The notes: generated by a model not told the origin, from the letters alone. 64,000 nt of DNA from Virgibacillus_O xinjiangensis (GCF_042643145.1 NZ_JBHRSA010000013.1:1-64000); one strand, 5' to 3'; positions 16,443 through 26,128 are shown, counted from the stretch's first letter. A program made the numbers and translations.

Positions 16443-17289
16443 TGCGGAAACAGGCAGCGAGGATGAAACAGATGACACCATTACATATGAATCCGAAACA
16501 GGACCGGTCGAGGTGCCGGCAAACCCTGAGCGCGTTGTCGTACTGTCCTCCTATGCCGGGGATCTGATCAAGCTGGGAGTGAATGTGGTCGGTGTCGATT
16601 CCTGGTCGGCTATGAACCCCAATTTTGAAGAACACTTGGAGCAAGCCGAAGTAGTTTCCAATCAAGACTTGGAGAAGATCATCGAGTTGGAACCTGATTT
16701 GATCATCGGCCTGAATAACATAGAAAATGCCGACAAACTGAAGGAAATCGCGCCGACCGTTCTGTTCACCTATGGCAAAAACGACTATCTCGAGCAGCAT
16801 ATCGAAATCGGAAAAGTCGTGAACAAAGAAGAAGAAGCGAGGGAATGGGCAGAAGACTTCAAGGAACGTGCCGCAGCCCTGGGTGAGGATATCAAGGCCA
16901 AAATCGGGGAAGATTCTACTGTCACAGTGATTGAAAACTTTGAGAAACAATTCTATCTCTTTGGAGACAATTGGGGCCGTGGGACGGAAATATTATATCA
17001 AGCGATGGACCTGAAAATGCCAGAGGCGGTAGCCGAAGTCGCCATGGAACCAGGATACTTTGCCATCTCCCAGGAAGTCTTGGGTGATTATGTCGGCGAT
17101 TATGTGATTTTGAGCTTGACCAATGACCAGGACACATCGTTCTTGGAAGCCGATTGGTATAACAATATAGACGCGGTTGAAAAGGGGAACGTCTTCCAGG
17201 CAGACGCAAAAGCCTTCTATTTCAATGATGCTCTGAGTCTCGAGTATCAATTGGATTTCTTTGAAGAAAAATTTCTCGGTACCGAGTGA
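16378..17289 (+). CDS. Iron-siderophore substrate-binding lipoprotein (FhuD-like)
   Basis: 303 residues. Signal peptide with lipobox LILAACSS (Cys about 19), acidic linker, then a type III periplasmic-binding fold. The stretch FGDNWGRGTEILYQAMDLKM (about 199-218) and the later Y-x-GDYV resemble hydroxamate-siderophore binders of the FhuD2/YfiY type. It captures ferric siderophore on the outer face of the membrane and delivers it to the FecCD permeases. An AAAAGGAGAG ribosome site lies within the end of the ATPase gene. The hydroxamate preference is inferred from motif likeness. Confidence 0.92.
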   Translation: MKKWIFPMLILLTLILAACSSNAETGSEDETDDTITYESETGPVEVPANPERVVVLSSYAGDLIKLGVNVVGVDSWSAMNPNFEEHLEQAEVVSNQDLEKIIELEPDLIIGLNNIENADKLKEIAPTVLFTYGKNDYLEQHIEIGKVVNKEEEAREWAEDFKERAAALGEDIKAKIGEDSTVTVIENFEKQFYLFGDNWGRGTEILYQAMDLKMPEAVAEVAMEPGYFAISQEVLGDYVGDYVILSLTNDQDTSFLEADWYNNIDAVEKGNVFQADAKAFYFNDALSLEYQLDFFEEKFLGTE

Positions 17290-17307
17290 AGCCAGGGAAC
17301 TGACGAG

Positions 17308-18309
17308 ATGAAAAAGGTCCGTTCCCTCCCCTTCCCATTGTTATTGCTTACAGCTTTGCTGTTATTGTTCCTGAGTTTCTATGCCGCCCTCACATTCGGT
17401 GCGGCAGACACGACCTTCCGGGATGTCTGGCATGCCATGATCGGAAAGACTGGTGGAGATTACTACTCCGTCTTGCAGGAAATTCGCTTCCCACGGGTGA
17501 TTGCAGCCTTCTTTGTCGGCAGTGCCCTGGCCGTTTCAGGGGCCATCATGCAGGGTGTCACCCGCAATCCGCTTGCAGACCCAGGCTTGCTCGGCATCAC
17601 GGCAGGTGCTAATGCAGCCTTGGCGCTGACCATGGCACTTATCCCGTCAGCATCGTACCTTTCGATCATTATCGCCTGTTTCATCGGAGCTGCTGTCGGA
17701 ATGGGGATTGTCTACGGGATTGCCGGGTCCATGAAAACGGGTCTTTCTCCGCTGAAACTGGTATTGGCAGGGGCTGCCGTCACAGCCTTCCTACAAGCAC
17801 TGGCGGACGGAGTGGGGATTCTTTTCCATATATCCAAAGATGTGTCCATGTGGACTGCTGGCGGTCTGATCGGAACCACTTGGCAGGCACTCTTGGTCGT
17901 TCCTGTCATCATCGCCGGCCTCCTTGCCAGTATTGCTCTCAGCCGGCATTTGACGATACTGAGCCTGAATGAAGAAGTGGCTGTCGGACTGGGCCAGAAA
18001 ACCGCCTTGCTGAAAACCTTGCTCATGGGAATCGTGGTCCTCCTTGCTGGAGCTGCGGTGGCCCTGGTTGGAAACCTTGCATTTGTGGGGCTCATCATTC
18101 CCCATATTGTCCGGGGGCTGGTCGGTTCCGACTACCGGATGATTGTTCCCATGTCCATCGTGGCAGGCGGGCTGTTCATGGTTATCGCAGACCTGGTCGG
18201 GCGCACCCTGAACGCTCCATTTGAAACCCCGGTTGTTGCGATTGTGGCCATCGTCGGTCTACCGTTCTTCTTATTATTGGTACGTAGAGGAGGACGAGCA
18301 TTTGGCTGA
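17308..18309 (+). CDS. FecCD-family siderophore permease, first subunit
   Basis: 333 residues with about nine to ten membrane helices. Family motifs are clear: RFPRVIAAFFVGSALAVSGA, then QGVTRNPLADPGLLGITAGA near 85-105 and the coupling-region GLIIPHIVRGLVG near 255. It forms a heterodimeric channel with the next gene product. It follows the binding protein by 18 bp and overlaps the next gene by 8 bp, so the permease pair is translationally coupled. Confidence 0.94.
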   Translation: MKKVRSLPFPLLLLTALLLLFLSFYAALTFGAADTTFRDVWHAMIGKTGGDYYSVLQEIRFPRVIAAFFVGSALAVSGAIMQGVTRNPLADPGLLGITAGANAALALTMALIPSASYLSIIIACFIGAAVGMGIVYGIAGSMKTGLSPLKLVLAGAAVTAFLQALADGVGILFHISKDVSMWTAGGLIGTTWQALLVVPVIIAGLLASIALSRHLTILSLNEEVAVGLGQKTALLKTLLMGIVVLLAGAAVALVGNLAFVGLIIPHIVRGLVGSDYRMIVPMSIVAGGLFMVIADLVGRTLNAPFETPVVAIVAIVGLPFFLLLVRRGGRAFG

Positions 18310-19309
18310 ACAGAAACAGAAAAAGCAAAGAAAATGGATAGCCATTCTTGTGGCCATCTTGATCGGGGTGTTTACCTGCAGTGTCTCCTTGGGAGATTCC
18401 ACCCTGTCCATCTGGCGTATCGTCCCGACGCTATCCGGGTTCGGCTCGTTCAAAGAAGAATTCATCCTATTTTCCATCCGCCTCCCCAGGTCCATTATCC
18501 TAGCGCTTGCGGGAATGGCCCTGGCCATGTCCGGTGCATTACTGCAGAGTGTGACCAGGAATGACCTGGCAGACCCGGGTATCATCGGGATAAATGCCGG
18601 GGCCGGTGTGGGAATCACCATCTTTTATCTCTTTGTACAGTCCGATATCCAGCACTATGCCTATGTATTGCCGATGGTCGCCTTCCTCAGTGCGATCATT
18701 ACGGCTCTCTGCATTTACTTTTTTTCCTATGAAAAAGGAAAAGGGATCCAGCCCGTCAAACTCGTATTGGTCGGTGTCGGCTTTGCCTCTGCTCTCTCGG
18801 GATTGATGATGCTGCTGATTTCCTCTGCAGAACGCAGCGATGTGGAGTTTGTCTCCCGATGGCTCGCCGGCAATATCTGGGGAACAGACTGGCCATTCAT
18901 CCTGGCGCTGCTTCCATGGCTCCTTGTTTGTCTGCCGGTTATCTTTTACAAAGCGAACACGCTGAATATCCTGGCAATGGGTGAGCCTAGTGCGATCGGA
19001 TTGGGTGTCTCCCTGAACAAAGAAAGATTTCTCCTGATCATCATCGCCGTTGCCCTGGCAGCCGCAGCGGTATCCGTGACAGGAGGAATCAGTTTCATCG
19101 GGCTGATGGCACCGCATATAGCAAAAAGCCTGGTAGGACCTAGACACCAGTCATACCTCCCTATCGCATTACTGATGGGAATGATTCTGTTGATCGCAGC
19201 AGACACCATCGGCCGGAACGTGTTGGTATCTGATACGATTCCAGCAGGGATTGTGGCAGCATTCATCGGCGCCCCTTATTTCATCTATCTGTTAATGAAA
19301 TCGAATTGA
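18302..19309 (+). CDS. FecCD-family siderophore permease, second subunit
   Basis: 335 residues from a TTG start at 18302. I prefer it because GAGGAGG sits eight bases upstream; the open frame extends further left but lies wholly inside the preceding gene. Family motifs: RLPRSIILALAGMALAMSGA, QSVTRNDLADPGIIGINAGA and FIGLMAPHIAKSLVG. About nine to ten membrane helices. Partner of the first permease; last gene of the Fur-controlled operon, followed by a strong terminator. Confidence 0.93.
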   Translation: MAEQKQKKQRKWIAILVAILIGVFTCSVSLGDSTLSIWRIVPTLSGFGSFKEEFILFSIRLPRSIILALAGMALAMSGALLQSVTRNDLADPGIIGINAGAGVGITIFYLFVQSDIQHYAYVLPMVAFLSAIITALCIYFFSYEKGKGIQPVKLVLVGVGFASALSGLMMLLISSAERSDVEFVSRWLAGNIWGTDWPFILALLPWLLVCLPVIFYKANTLNILAMGEPSAIGLGVSLNKERFLLIIIAVALAAAAVSVTGGISFIGLMAPHIAKSLVGPRHQSYLPIALLMGMILLIAADTIGRNVLVSDTIPAGIVAAFIGAPYFIYLLMKSN

Positions 19310-19320
19310 AGAATAAAAGA

Positions 19321-19367
19321 AACCTGGACATTTCTTCTACGAAGGAGGATGGTCCAGGTTTTTTTTC
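19321..19367 (+). terminator. Rho-independent terminator of the siderophore operon
   Basis: The stem AACCTGGACAT paired with ATGGTCCAGGTT (one bulge) and a run of eight T. Confidence 0.88.
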
Positions 19368-19416
19368 TGTCAATACTGCTCAGCCGATAGATTCCCCATC
19401 TTTTTGGCTAAGTTAC

Positions 19417-19857
19417 CTAGTATCGTCTATGGTGCAACGGAATGATCTGCCCTCTGATTTCCCCACCAGGATTTTGTTCGGTATGGGCATTCACATACGT
19501 CAATTCTTTACGCATCAACATCAGCAGGTCCTTCACATCTCTTACACCTACATCATTGGGAACAATGTCCTCATCTGTAATGACGCCTGTAATTACCCCT
19601 CGGCGAGTGGTTATCCCATTCTGCTCTTCCAGTGTCGCCAGATCGGCGCCAAAAAGGAAGGCGAGAACAGGCCCATTCTCATTGCGGGCTCCAAAGTGAA
19701 TATGCGCTTGGATGAAGTTTCTGATCTGGTTGACTTCCAGCTCGAACTTGATCTTTGTACAATCCCTGTTGGCGACAAACTCAGCTGTTCCGAAAGCATC
19801 TGTCCTTACTGGAGGTACTTCGTTCGCACCTTCCAGATGAGCAATGAATTTCTCCAT
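19417..19857 (-). CDS. CHRD-domain protein
   Basis: 146 residues from the ATG at 19857, which follows GGGAGGAGGTG at good spacing. One CHRD domain fills the protein: HLEGANEVPPVRTDAFGTAE near the start, AHIHFGARNENGPV in the middle and the closing HTEQNPGGEIRGQI. CHRD is a beta-barrel domain named from chordin and common in bacterial surface or spore-associated proteins, with no established enzyme activity. There is no signal peptide. Function is unknown. Confidence 0.88.
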   Translation of the reverse strand: MEKFIAHLEGANEVPPVRTDAFGTAEFVANRDCTKIKFELEVNQIRNFIQAHIHFGARNENGPVLAFLFGADLATLEEQNGITTRRGVITGVITDEDIVPNDVGVRDVKDLLMLMRKELTYVNAHTEQNPGGEIRGQIIPLHHRRY

Positions 19858-20033
19858 CAATTTCACCTCCTCCCTACACGGTATGTAAAACGGAAGGACC
19901 ATGTATAGGTGAGGGAAATCAATAGCTGTAAAAGCAACATCAGCCTTGGAAGGGATGGTGTTGGCGTCCTCTATATTCTAATGCGAAATCCATGTACATA
20001 AACTAGTCAAGACCATGGATAAGAGGTGATCGC

Positions 20034-21836
20034 ATGCAAATGTTTTATACGGTGCAGCCGGGGGTCACCGTCTACTTAATAGCCAATCGCTGGCAAGTGC
20101 CGCTCCCATCCCTTATTGCTGCCAACCGGTTGGTGTCGCCTTATACGATTTTCATCGGCCAACAGTTGTCGATGCCTCCAGGTGTTACGACCTATCTGGT
20201 GCAGCAAGGAGACACTGTTTACAGGATTGCACAGCGCTACCGCATTCCCCTGGCATCCATCATCCAGGCCAACTCCTTGCAGCCGCCCTATATCATCCAG
20301 CCGGGACAAGTGCTTACCATCCCTGAAGGTGTGCCTTATTATGTCGTCCAGCGGGGAGACACCCTTTATGGAATAGCTGCAAAATTTAACGTCCAAACAG
20401 AAGGGGGCATTCTGCCGCAATTGATCCGCACGGTGAATCAATTGCCATCCGATACGATTTATCCGGGAATGAACCTTGTCATCCCGTATGCCCCTCCAGG
20501 CGGGGATGGACTCCTTGCCTATACAGCTGTACAGGGAGGAAGCTTTGATATATGGCTGTACAACCCGCGGAATGGATCCAGTTCCCGACTGACGAATGGG
20601 CTTGGTGAGCAGTACGCTGAACCGTTTTGGTCGCCCGACAGCAAGAAAATAGCCTTCATTGGCAGAAACAAAATCGTGTATGTTGCTGATGTAGAAACAG
20701 ATTCGATTGCCCGGATCGACCAAATCAGCCCCTACACCTTGCTGGATTGGTCTCCTGACAGCACGCAACTCAGCTATGTAAAGGGTAATCAGATCGTACT
20801 TTACGATATACATGCACACAGTGCTCGAACCCTCGACCAGCCTGGTGCAAGTGATGTCCAGTGGTTCCCTTCAGGAGATGAACTGCTGTTCAAAGCAAAT
20901 GATGCGAACGGAACCCCTCAGCTTTATCGGATTCAGACCGATGGCATGAACAAAAGGCAAATCACCCAACTGGAAGAAGCGTCTTTTTTTAATGTGCGTC
21001 TTTCTCAAGATGGCGCTTACGCCCTTTTCACCGGTCCGGGAGTGAGTGTTTCCTTGGTGACAACAGTCGATATCTCAACAGGAGCGATACAAACACTTCC
21101 AGGCGGCCCTCTTGGGAAGAATTACAATCCCGAATGGTCCCCGGGTTCAGAGCAGATTGCATACAGTGCCACCTTTTACGTAAACGGCTATTATTCCTAC
21201 ATTCAAACGGATGACCGGGCCGGCAGGAACCTCCAGACTTGGGCCATTGCCGATTGTTTCAGTTCGGATGTCACCTGGTCGCCCAATGGAGACAAAATCG
21301 CCTATCTCTCCGGATGCCGACAAGCTATGGGTCCGAACGAAGCATGGGCCTTGGACGTTTCCCATCCCGTTCCAATCCGACTATTTACAGCAGATGCGAT
21401 TTCCTATCTTAAATGGTCGCCATCCCAAACAGCACGCAAGAAGACATTTCGCAGTGACGTCTACCAAGTATCCCTACGCTACCCAGCCGACTGGCAGCAA
21501 ACAACCGCTGAACGATTTGAAGGACCTGACGGATTTTTTCAAATCGGGGCCATTCTTTCCGAAAGTGCGCTGGAAGAAGTATGCCGGAATGAAGCCTACC
21601 ATCCATTAGAACCTTATGGATCCAATCCACAGATTGTGGCGACAACCCACCTCGGTGAAGACGCCTGTATCATCCTTCCATCAGACGACCAGCCGCCTGA
21701 AATGAACCAACAGGCCGCCTTTATCACGGCCTATCCGGAATCGATCATGATCAACGACGATACGTACAACTACTTCATCCTTTGGGCTGATCAGGATCAT
21801 ATCAGGGAAATATCCAGTGAACTGGAATTTCTTTGA
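20034..21836 (+). CDS. LysM-repeat protein with WD40/TolB-like beta-propeller
   Basis: 600 residues. Three LysM peptidoglycan-binding repeats occupy about residues 4-155, each with the Y-x-VQxGDTVYxIAxRY and later QPGQVLTIP pattern. Residues about 165-455 hold several TolB/PD40-type blades (WSPDSKKIAFIG, WSPDSTQLSYV, WSPNGDKIAYLS). A C-terminal domain starting near DVYQVSLRYPADWQQ has the 'yPadW' look of PsbP-like domains. There is no classical signal peptide, as in several spore-coat LysM proteins, so a spore-envelope or cell-wall role is possible but unproven. Confidence 0.85.
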   Translation: MQMFYTVQPGVTVYLIANRWQVPLPSLIAANRLVSPYTIFIGQQLSMPPGVTTYLVQQGDTVYRIAQRYRIPLASIIQANSLQPPYIIQPGQVLTIPEGVPYYVVQRGDTLYGIAAKFNVQTEGGILPQLIRTVNQLPSDTIYPGMNLVIPYAPPGGDGLLAYTAVQGGSFDIWLYNPRNGSSSRLTNGLGEQYAEPFWSPDSKKIAFIGRNKIVYVADVETDSIARIDQISPYTLLDWSPDSTQLSYVKGNQIVLYDIHAHSARTLDQPGASDVQWFPSGDELLFKANDANGTPQLYRIQTDGMNKRQITQLEEASFFNVRLSQDGAYALFTGPGVSVSLVTTVDISTGAIQTLPGGPLGKNYNPEWSPGSEQIAYSATFYVNGYYSYIQTDDRAGRNLQTWAIADCFSSDVTWSPNGDKIAYLSGCRQAMGPNEAWALDVSHPVPIRLFTADAISYLKWSPSQTARKKTFRSDVYQVSLRYPADWQQTTAERFEGPDGFFQIGAILSESALEEVCRNEAYHPLEPYGSNPQIVATTHLGEDACIILPSDDQPPEMNQQAAFITAYPESIMINDDTYNYFILWADQDHIREISSELEFL

Positions 21837-21860
21837 GTTGGCGTGAATTAACCGGAATAC

Positions 21861-21901
21861 AAAAAAAAGAAGGTGCAACTAAAAAATCTTAGTTACACCT
21901 T
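21861..21901 (-). terminator. Terminator of the bacteriocin export genes
   Basis: On the minus strand, AAGGTGTAACTAAG…TTAGTTGCACCTT followed by TCTTTTTTTT, downstream of the HlyD-like gene. Confidence 0.8.
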
Positions 21902-21950
21902 CCCCCACGTCGGTTATCAACTTAAAACCTTCTGACCTTTAGAATAACCC

Positions 21951-23297
21951 TTAGAAAATTTTGTCCTTAAAGTAATTAAAATAGGTCTTTTCTCCAACGA
22001 TTAATGATACTTCTCCGGCTAATCCAAAACGTAAAGGAGTACTTTCTGGAATTTCAATTACGGACCCTTTAACTTGGTAGAAAACCCCTTTTTCTGTTTG
22101 AGTGCTGTTACTGGCGATTTCAGTGATTTTCCCACGTAAGGCTTTTTCAGAGACACCTTTTACATCGAGAGTAAACGTAAATTGCATTCCCACCTCTACG
22201 TTGGTCATATCAGATGCTGGTATAGCAGTAACAATTTCAACCGTATCTTTTTCTAGGTTAGGTAAAATCTCTGCCAGAACAGTGCCTTCTGTAACAGAAG
22301 AAGTAGATTTATACTCCTCATTGATATGTATAATGCCATCTGACTTTGCCACCACTTTATTTTTCTCAGAGAGAACTTCCATCTCATTGAGAGAGCTCTG
22401 ATTCGTCGTTATTTCATCTTCCACTGCTTGAATTTGCGATGCTATTTCCGCAAGCTTTTCGCTTTTAGTTAAATCATTCTTTGATTGAGAAGTTGAGATT
22501 TGCTGATCCAAGCTACTAATTGAAGAAGAGTTATTACTAATTTCCAACTCAAGATTCAGAATTTCTCCCTCTATATTATCAATTTGAGAATCCAAATTAC
22601 TTAGAATACTCGTTTTCTCTCTTTCTTTATCTAAGGAAGAGTTTATCTGTTCACTATAGAAATCAAACTGATTATTGATTTTTTCACTTTCGGTATGGAA
22701 CGAATCATCATTATTTTTAAGCGCTTCTCTTAAGCCTTCAGTATTAGAGAGAGTTTTCTTTTTGTCCTCGAGCATGTTACTTATCAATTCATTCTCTTCT
22801 TCTATCGATTTCTCTGTACCCGTAAGTATTTCAACTATGTCCTCGTTGTTTTCTTTTTTTTCAAGGAAATTATTCACTATTTCAGAGTATCCAAAAGGGT
22901 CATCGCCTTCAAAATAATTGACTTCGTTCGTTATACTTTCTTTCAGTGTATACAATTCCTCTTTCTGTTCATTTAACTCGTCAAGTTTAGTTTGAATCTC
23001 TTTTTCTTCTCTTTTCATTTGTTTTTCATCGAATACCAATAAAGTATCGCCAGTCTTCACTTCTTTATTTTCTTCTAAAAAGTTATCCACTATTTCACCC
23101 GAATTACTAGCCTGTACTAATTCGGTCTCTGTCGGTTCTAATAAACCAATTGCATCCACCGTAACTTCTCTGTAACCAACAAATAGAAAGATACATACAA
23201 CGACCAATAGTAAAATTACAGGATATAGAATGTACATATAGAAATGGCTATGGCTCTTCTTATAAATAGAAGAGTTATCCTTCCAATTATTTTCCAA
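21951..23297 (-). CDS. HlyD-family bacteriocin export accessory protein
   Basis: 448 residues. One N-terminal membrane helix (about 20-43), a biotinyl-lipoyl-like half (ASNSGEIVDNFLEENKEVKTG), a very long predicted coiled coil (about 85-310, rich in Glu, Lys, Ser, Asn), then the second lipoyl half and a beta-barrel end. This is the layout of membrane-fusion proteins (LcnD/MesE/ComB type) that work with peptidase-containing ABC exporters. It follows that exporter gene by 21 bp. The region is AT-rich compared with flanking genes, which suggests transfer as a cassette. Confidence 0.9.
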   Translation of the reverse strand: MENNWKDNSSIYKKSHSHFYMYILYPVILLLVVVCIFLFVGYREVTVDAIGLLEPTETELVQASNSGEIVDNFLEENKEVKTGDTLLVFDEKQMKREEKEIQTKLDELNEQKEELYTLKESITNEVNYFEGDDPFGYSEIVNNFLEKKENNEDIVEILTGTEKSIEEENELISNMLEDKKKTLSNTEGLREALKNNDDSFHTESEKINNQFDFYSEQINSSLDKEREKTSILSNLDSQIDNIEGEILNLELEISNNSSSISSLDQQISTSQSKNDLTKSEKLAEIASQIQAVEDEITTNQSSLNEMEVLSEKNKVVAKSDGIIHINEEYKSTSSVTEGTVLAEILPNLEKDTVEIVTAIPASDMTNVEVGMQFTFTLDVKGVSEKALRGKITEIASNSTQTEKGVFYQVKGSVIEIPESTPLRFGLAGEVSLIVGEKTYFNYFKDKIF

Positions 23298-23318
23298 CTC
23301 TAATGCTCCTCCTTTCTT

Positions 23319-25460
23319 CTAAATTTCCCATAGACTGTAATATTTACCTTTCGATTCTAATAACTGCTCATGTGTACCTGATTCGACAAGCCGTCCTCCA
23401 TCCATGACCAAAATATCATCGCATTTTTTGGCAATTTTTAGATGGTGAGCAACAAAAATAATGGTTTTATCTTTGAGGTTTAACAAATTAGATATTATTT
23501 TATGTTCTAGAAGAGTATCCATATTACTTGTAGCTTCATCTAGGATCAAGACTTCTGCGTTCTTTAATAACGCTCTGGCTAGAGCTATTCTTTGCTTTTG
23601 ACCTCCTGATAGGTTTGAGCCTCCTTCTTCTATCGGAGCCTGAAAACGGAGTGACTGGGAGTTTATGAACTCCGTCAATTCAACAAGTTCACAAACCTCC
23701 AAAATTCTTTTGAAATCTATGTTATCTCGTATGCCGAATGTTAAATTTTCCAGTATTGATCCATAAAAGAAAAATGAATCCTGTGGGACATAGGTTACAT
23801 GATCCCTTAAATAATATTTATCAATATCTTTTGAGTTTATATTATTAAAGGCAATGCTGCCTTCTTTCGGTTCATAATAGTTAACTAAGAGTTTAGCTAC
23901 CGTTGACTTACCAGAACCACTGACCCCCACTAGTGCAACTTTGGAACGGAAAGGAATAGAAAAGGAAACATCCCTCAACACAGGAGCTTTCAAACCATAG
24001 GAAAAAGTTACGTCATTGAATGTAATTTCATTATCCAAGATGGACGGATCTTTCACTTTCAATCTCTCATGTTCACTTACTTCTGGCTCAATATAAAACA
24101 CCTCATTTAGACGCTTATTCGCTACTTGAGCTGTTTGTATCTTTACTTGTAAATTAATAATATTTTTAAGTGGTTTTATGAAGAACACCAATAGAGAATT
24201 ATATGTAATGAGTTGCCCAATACTGATTTCTCCATCTATAACCAAAAAGGAACCAACCCATAGGATGACTACAGTACTCAGCAATTCGATTAGATGCTTG
24301 AAGGAGCTCTGCAAATTATCCAGATTAGCCCTAACAAAGGTCTTCTTTAGAAGTTTCACAAACTTCTCGTCAACCTTATTGTAGATTCTTTCCTCGGCAT
24401 GGTATGACTTGATTGTCTCTACCCCATTAATACTTTCTATCATACTTGAATTCAGTTGGGCACTAGCAACCATTTCCTGCTCGTTCGCCTTTTCATAGAA
24501 TTTGACAAAAGACAAAATAGCGATGATATAAAATGGCAAAGTACAAAGTGTGATTAGAAATAACGTCATATTCTGTACTGCCAGCACAATGCCGATAATG
24601 ATTACCATGCCTATGTCTAAAATCATTGATAATGTAGCGCTGGCTAGAGCATCAATGATTTTATTGGCATCAAGAAACCGGGACATTATGTCTCCGACTT
24701 TTCTTGTAGCAAAGAAATTCATGGGCAGGTGTAATACATGCTTAAAATAGCTAAGCATCATATCAATACTCATATGCTGCCCCATGATTAGTAATATGTA
24801 ACTTCGACTATATTCAAATATAACCTGGAATATATAAACGAACACAAGGCCTATAGAAATAATACTTAACGAATCTTTTGTTCCATTAGGAATAAAATAG
24901 TCAATTAATCCTTGAAAGTAGTAAGAACCTAATACTCCAAACAAAGTTATTAGCAAGGAAGCCAGGAAAATATTGAATATCATCGCTTTCTTTCTGAAAA
25001 TCGTAGGTAAAAACGATGTTATTCCAGCCACTTTTTCCTTTTGTGGAGCGTATTCTTCAGTAGGGATCATTAGCAATAGAACACCTGTCCATTCCTTTTC
25101 AAAGTCCTCAATTGGCTTCTTGACTATTCCTTCCCCAGGATCAGCTATTATTAGCTTATCTTTTTTGACTTTATGTATTACCACGTAATGAAAATAGGAC
25201 TTATTCACCATTACATGGGCTATAAGCGGAAAGTGCAGATCTTTTTCCTTCCACACACTGCTGTCTGCTTTTATTGCGGTACAGTCGAAACCTAATTCTT
25301 CCATACATTTTTTCAATCCAAAAGCTGATGTTCCATTGGAATCTGTTCCTGACAATTCACGTAATCTGCTGAGTGGAATCTCAGTCTTGTAGGTCTTTAA
25401 TACAGTTGCAAGGCATGCAATCCCGCAATCTCTTTCATCTTGTTGTCTTATACAAATCAT
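23319..25460 (-). CDS. Peptidase C39-containing ABC bacteriocin exporter/maturase
   Basis: About 713 residues. N-terminal C39 peptidase: catalytic Cys12 in QQDERDCGIAC, His in FHYVVI and Asp in ADPGEG. A six-helix membrane domain follows (about 150-430), then an ATPase domain with GVSGSGKST, LSGGQKQR and VLILDEAT. It cleaves double-glycine leaders and exports the mature peptides. I chose the ATG at 25460 because family members start a few residues before Q-x2-E-x-DCG and GAGGG lies 11 bases upstream; a TTG at 25478 and ATG at 25469 are alternatives. It is divergent from two double-glycine peptide genes. Confidence 0.93.
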   Translation of the reverse strand: MICIRQQDERDCGIACLATVLKTYKTEIPLSRLRELSGTDSNGTSAFGLKKCMEELGFDCTAIKADSSVWKEKDLHFPLIAHVMVNKSYFHYVVIHKVKKDKLIIADPGEGIVKKPIEDFEKEWTGVLLLMIPTEEYAPQKEKVAGITSFLPTIFRKKAMIFNIFLASLLITLFGVLGSYYFQGLIDYFIPNGTKDSLSIISIGLVFVYIFQVIFEYSRSYILLIMGQHMSIDMMLSYFKHVLHLPMNFFATRKVGDIMSRFLDANKIIDALASATLSMILDIGMVIIIGIVLAVQNMTLFLITLCTLPFYIIAILSFVKFYEKANEQEMVASAQLNSSMIESINGVETIKSYHAEERIYNKVDEKFVKLLKKTFVRANLDNLQSSFKHLIELLSTVVILWVGSFLVIDGEISIGQLITYNSLLVFFIKPLKNIINLQVKIQTAQVANKRLNEVFYIEPEVSEHERLKVKDPSILDNEITFNDVTFSYGLKAPVLRDVSFSIPFRSKVALVGVSGSGKSTVAKLLVNYYEPKEGSIAFNNINSKDIDKYYLRDHVTYVPQDSFFFYGSILENLTFGIRDNIDFKRILEVCELVELTEFINSQSLRFQAPIEEGGSNLSGGQKQRIALARALLKNAEVLILDEATSNMDTLLEHKIISNLLNLKDKTIIFVAHHLKIAKKCDDILVMDGGRLVESGTHEQLLESKGKYYSLWEI

Positions 25461-25639
25461 ACTGACCATAACCCTCAATGCTATTTTATATTATAGTGCC
25501 AATCCGAAAAATGTTACACAATTGTTACATTTATTCCATAAGGAACTATATCAATTAATCTATTAAAAGGCAATAATACTTTGAAAACTGGAAGAAAAAA
25601 GTACAAAAAAACCATAATTAGAAAAATTAAGTAAAAATA

Positions 25640-25668
25640 TTACATTTTCTTTGCAATTATGCTACTAT
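25640..25668 (+). promoter_or_regulatory. Promoter of the bacteriocin peptide operon
   Basis: TTACAT at 25640-25645 and TACTAT at 25663-25668 with a 17-bp spacer, about 40 bp upstream of the first peptide start codon. No repeats typical of quorum-sensing response-regulator boxes were seen. Confidence 0.5.
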
Positions 25669-25708
25669 ATTTTTTGTGTGTTCAAAAAAGGAAAGGAGGA
25701 GGATGAAA

Positions 25709-25879
25709 ATGGAAGAAGCTTTGAAAAAAAATATGAGTGAGAGCGAGCATAAAGTTCTCAGTGAAGATGAATTAATGGATATCGATGGTGGATTAGCATT
25801 TACTGGTTCTGCAATCGTAGGTGGAGTTCTGTTTGTTGGCGGTGTCGCTCTTGGTGCTGCTTGGGCATTTTCAGACTGA
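25709..25879 (+). CDS. Double-glycine-leader bacteriocin precursor, peptide A
   Basis: 56 residues from the ATG at 25709, eight bases after GGAGGAGG; an ATG at 25703 is too close to that site. The leader ends LSEDELMDIDGG, with the canonical hydrophobic -12, Glu -8, Ile -4 and Gly-Gly. The mature peptide would be 28 residues, starting LAFTGSAIVGG, and it is very hydrophobic with AxxxG and GxxxG patterns (mature residues 7-11, 17-21) and a Trp near the C-terminus. This suits one half of a class IIb two-peptide bacteriocin. It has no recognised named homologue. Confidence 0.85.
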   Translation: MEEALKKNMSESEHKVLSEDELMDIDGGLAFTGSAIVGGVLFVGGVALGAAWAFSD

Positions 25880-25920
25880 TTTGTAGTTTTAAGTAAAAAT
25901 TAACTTAGGGAGGAATTCAT

Positions 25921-26103
25921 ATGGATAATGTGGTATCGCTTGAGAAAAATAATTATGAAGTTATAGGAAACGACGAACTAATGGATATTGATGGTGGTTT
26001 GGTAATCACTGGTTCCATGGTAGTAGCTGGCGTGGGCATCCTTGCTGGTGGTGTAGCTGTCGGATATGCTGCTGGTACAGTAGTCGAAAACTGGTTAGAC
26101 TGA
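25921..26103 (+). CDS. Double-glycine-leader bacteriocin precursor, peptide B
   Basis: 60 residues, ATG after GGGAGG. The leader ends NDELMDIDGG, identical in its last eight residues to that of peptide A. The mature peptide is 34 residues, starting LVITGSMVVAG, with three GxxxG motifs (13-17, 18-22, 22-26) and a terminal NWLD. Shared leader, tandem placement 41 bp apart, similar N-termini (L-x2-TGS) and GxxxG motifs point to a two-peptide bacteriocin whose helices pair in the target membrane. That A and B act as a pair is inference. Confidence 0.86.
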   Translation: MDNVVSLEKNNYEVIGNDELMDIDGGLVITGSMVVAGVGILAGGVAVGYAAGTVVENWLD

Positions 26104-26128
26104 TTAGGCAGAGAGGAAAGTATTGTAC

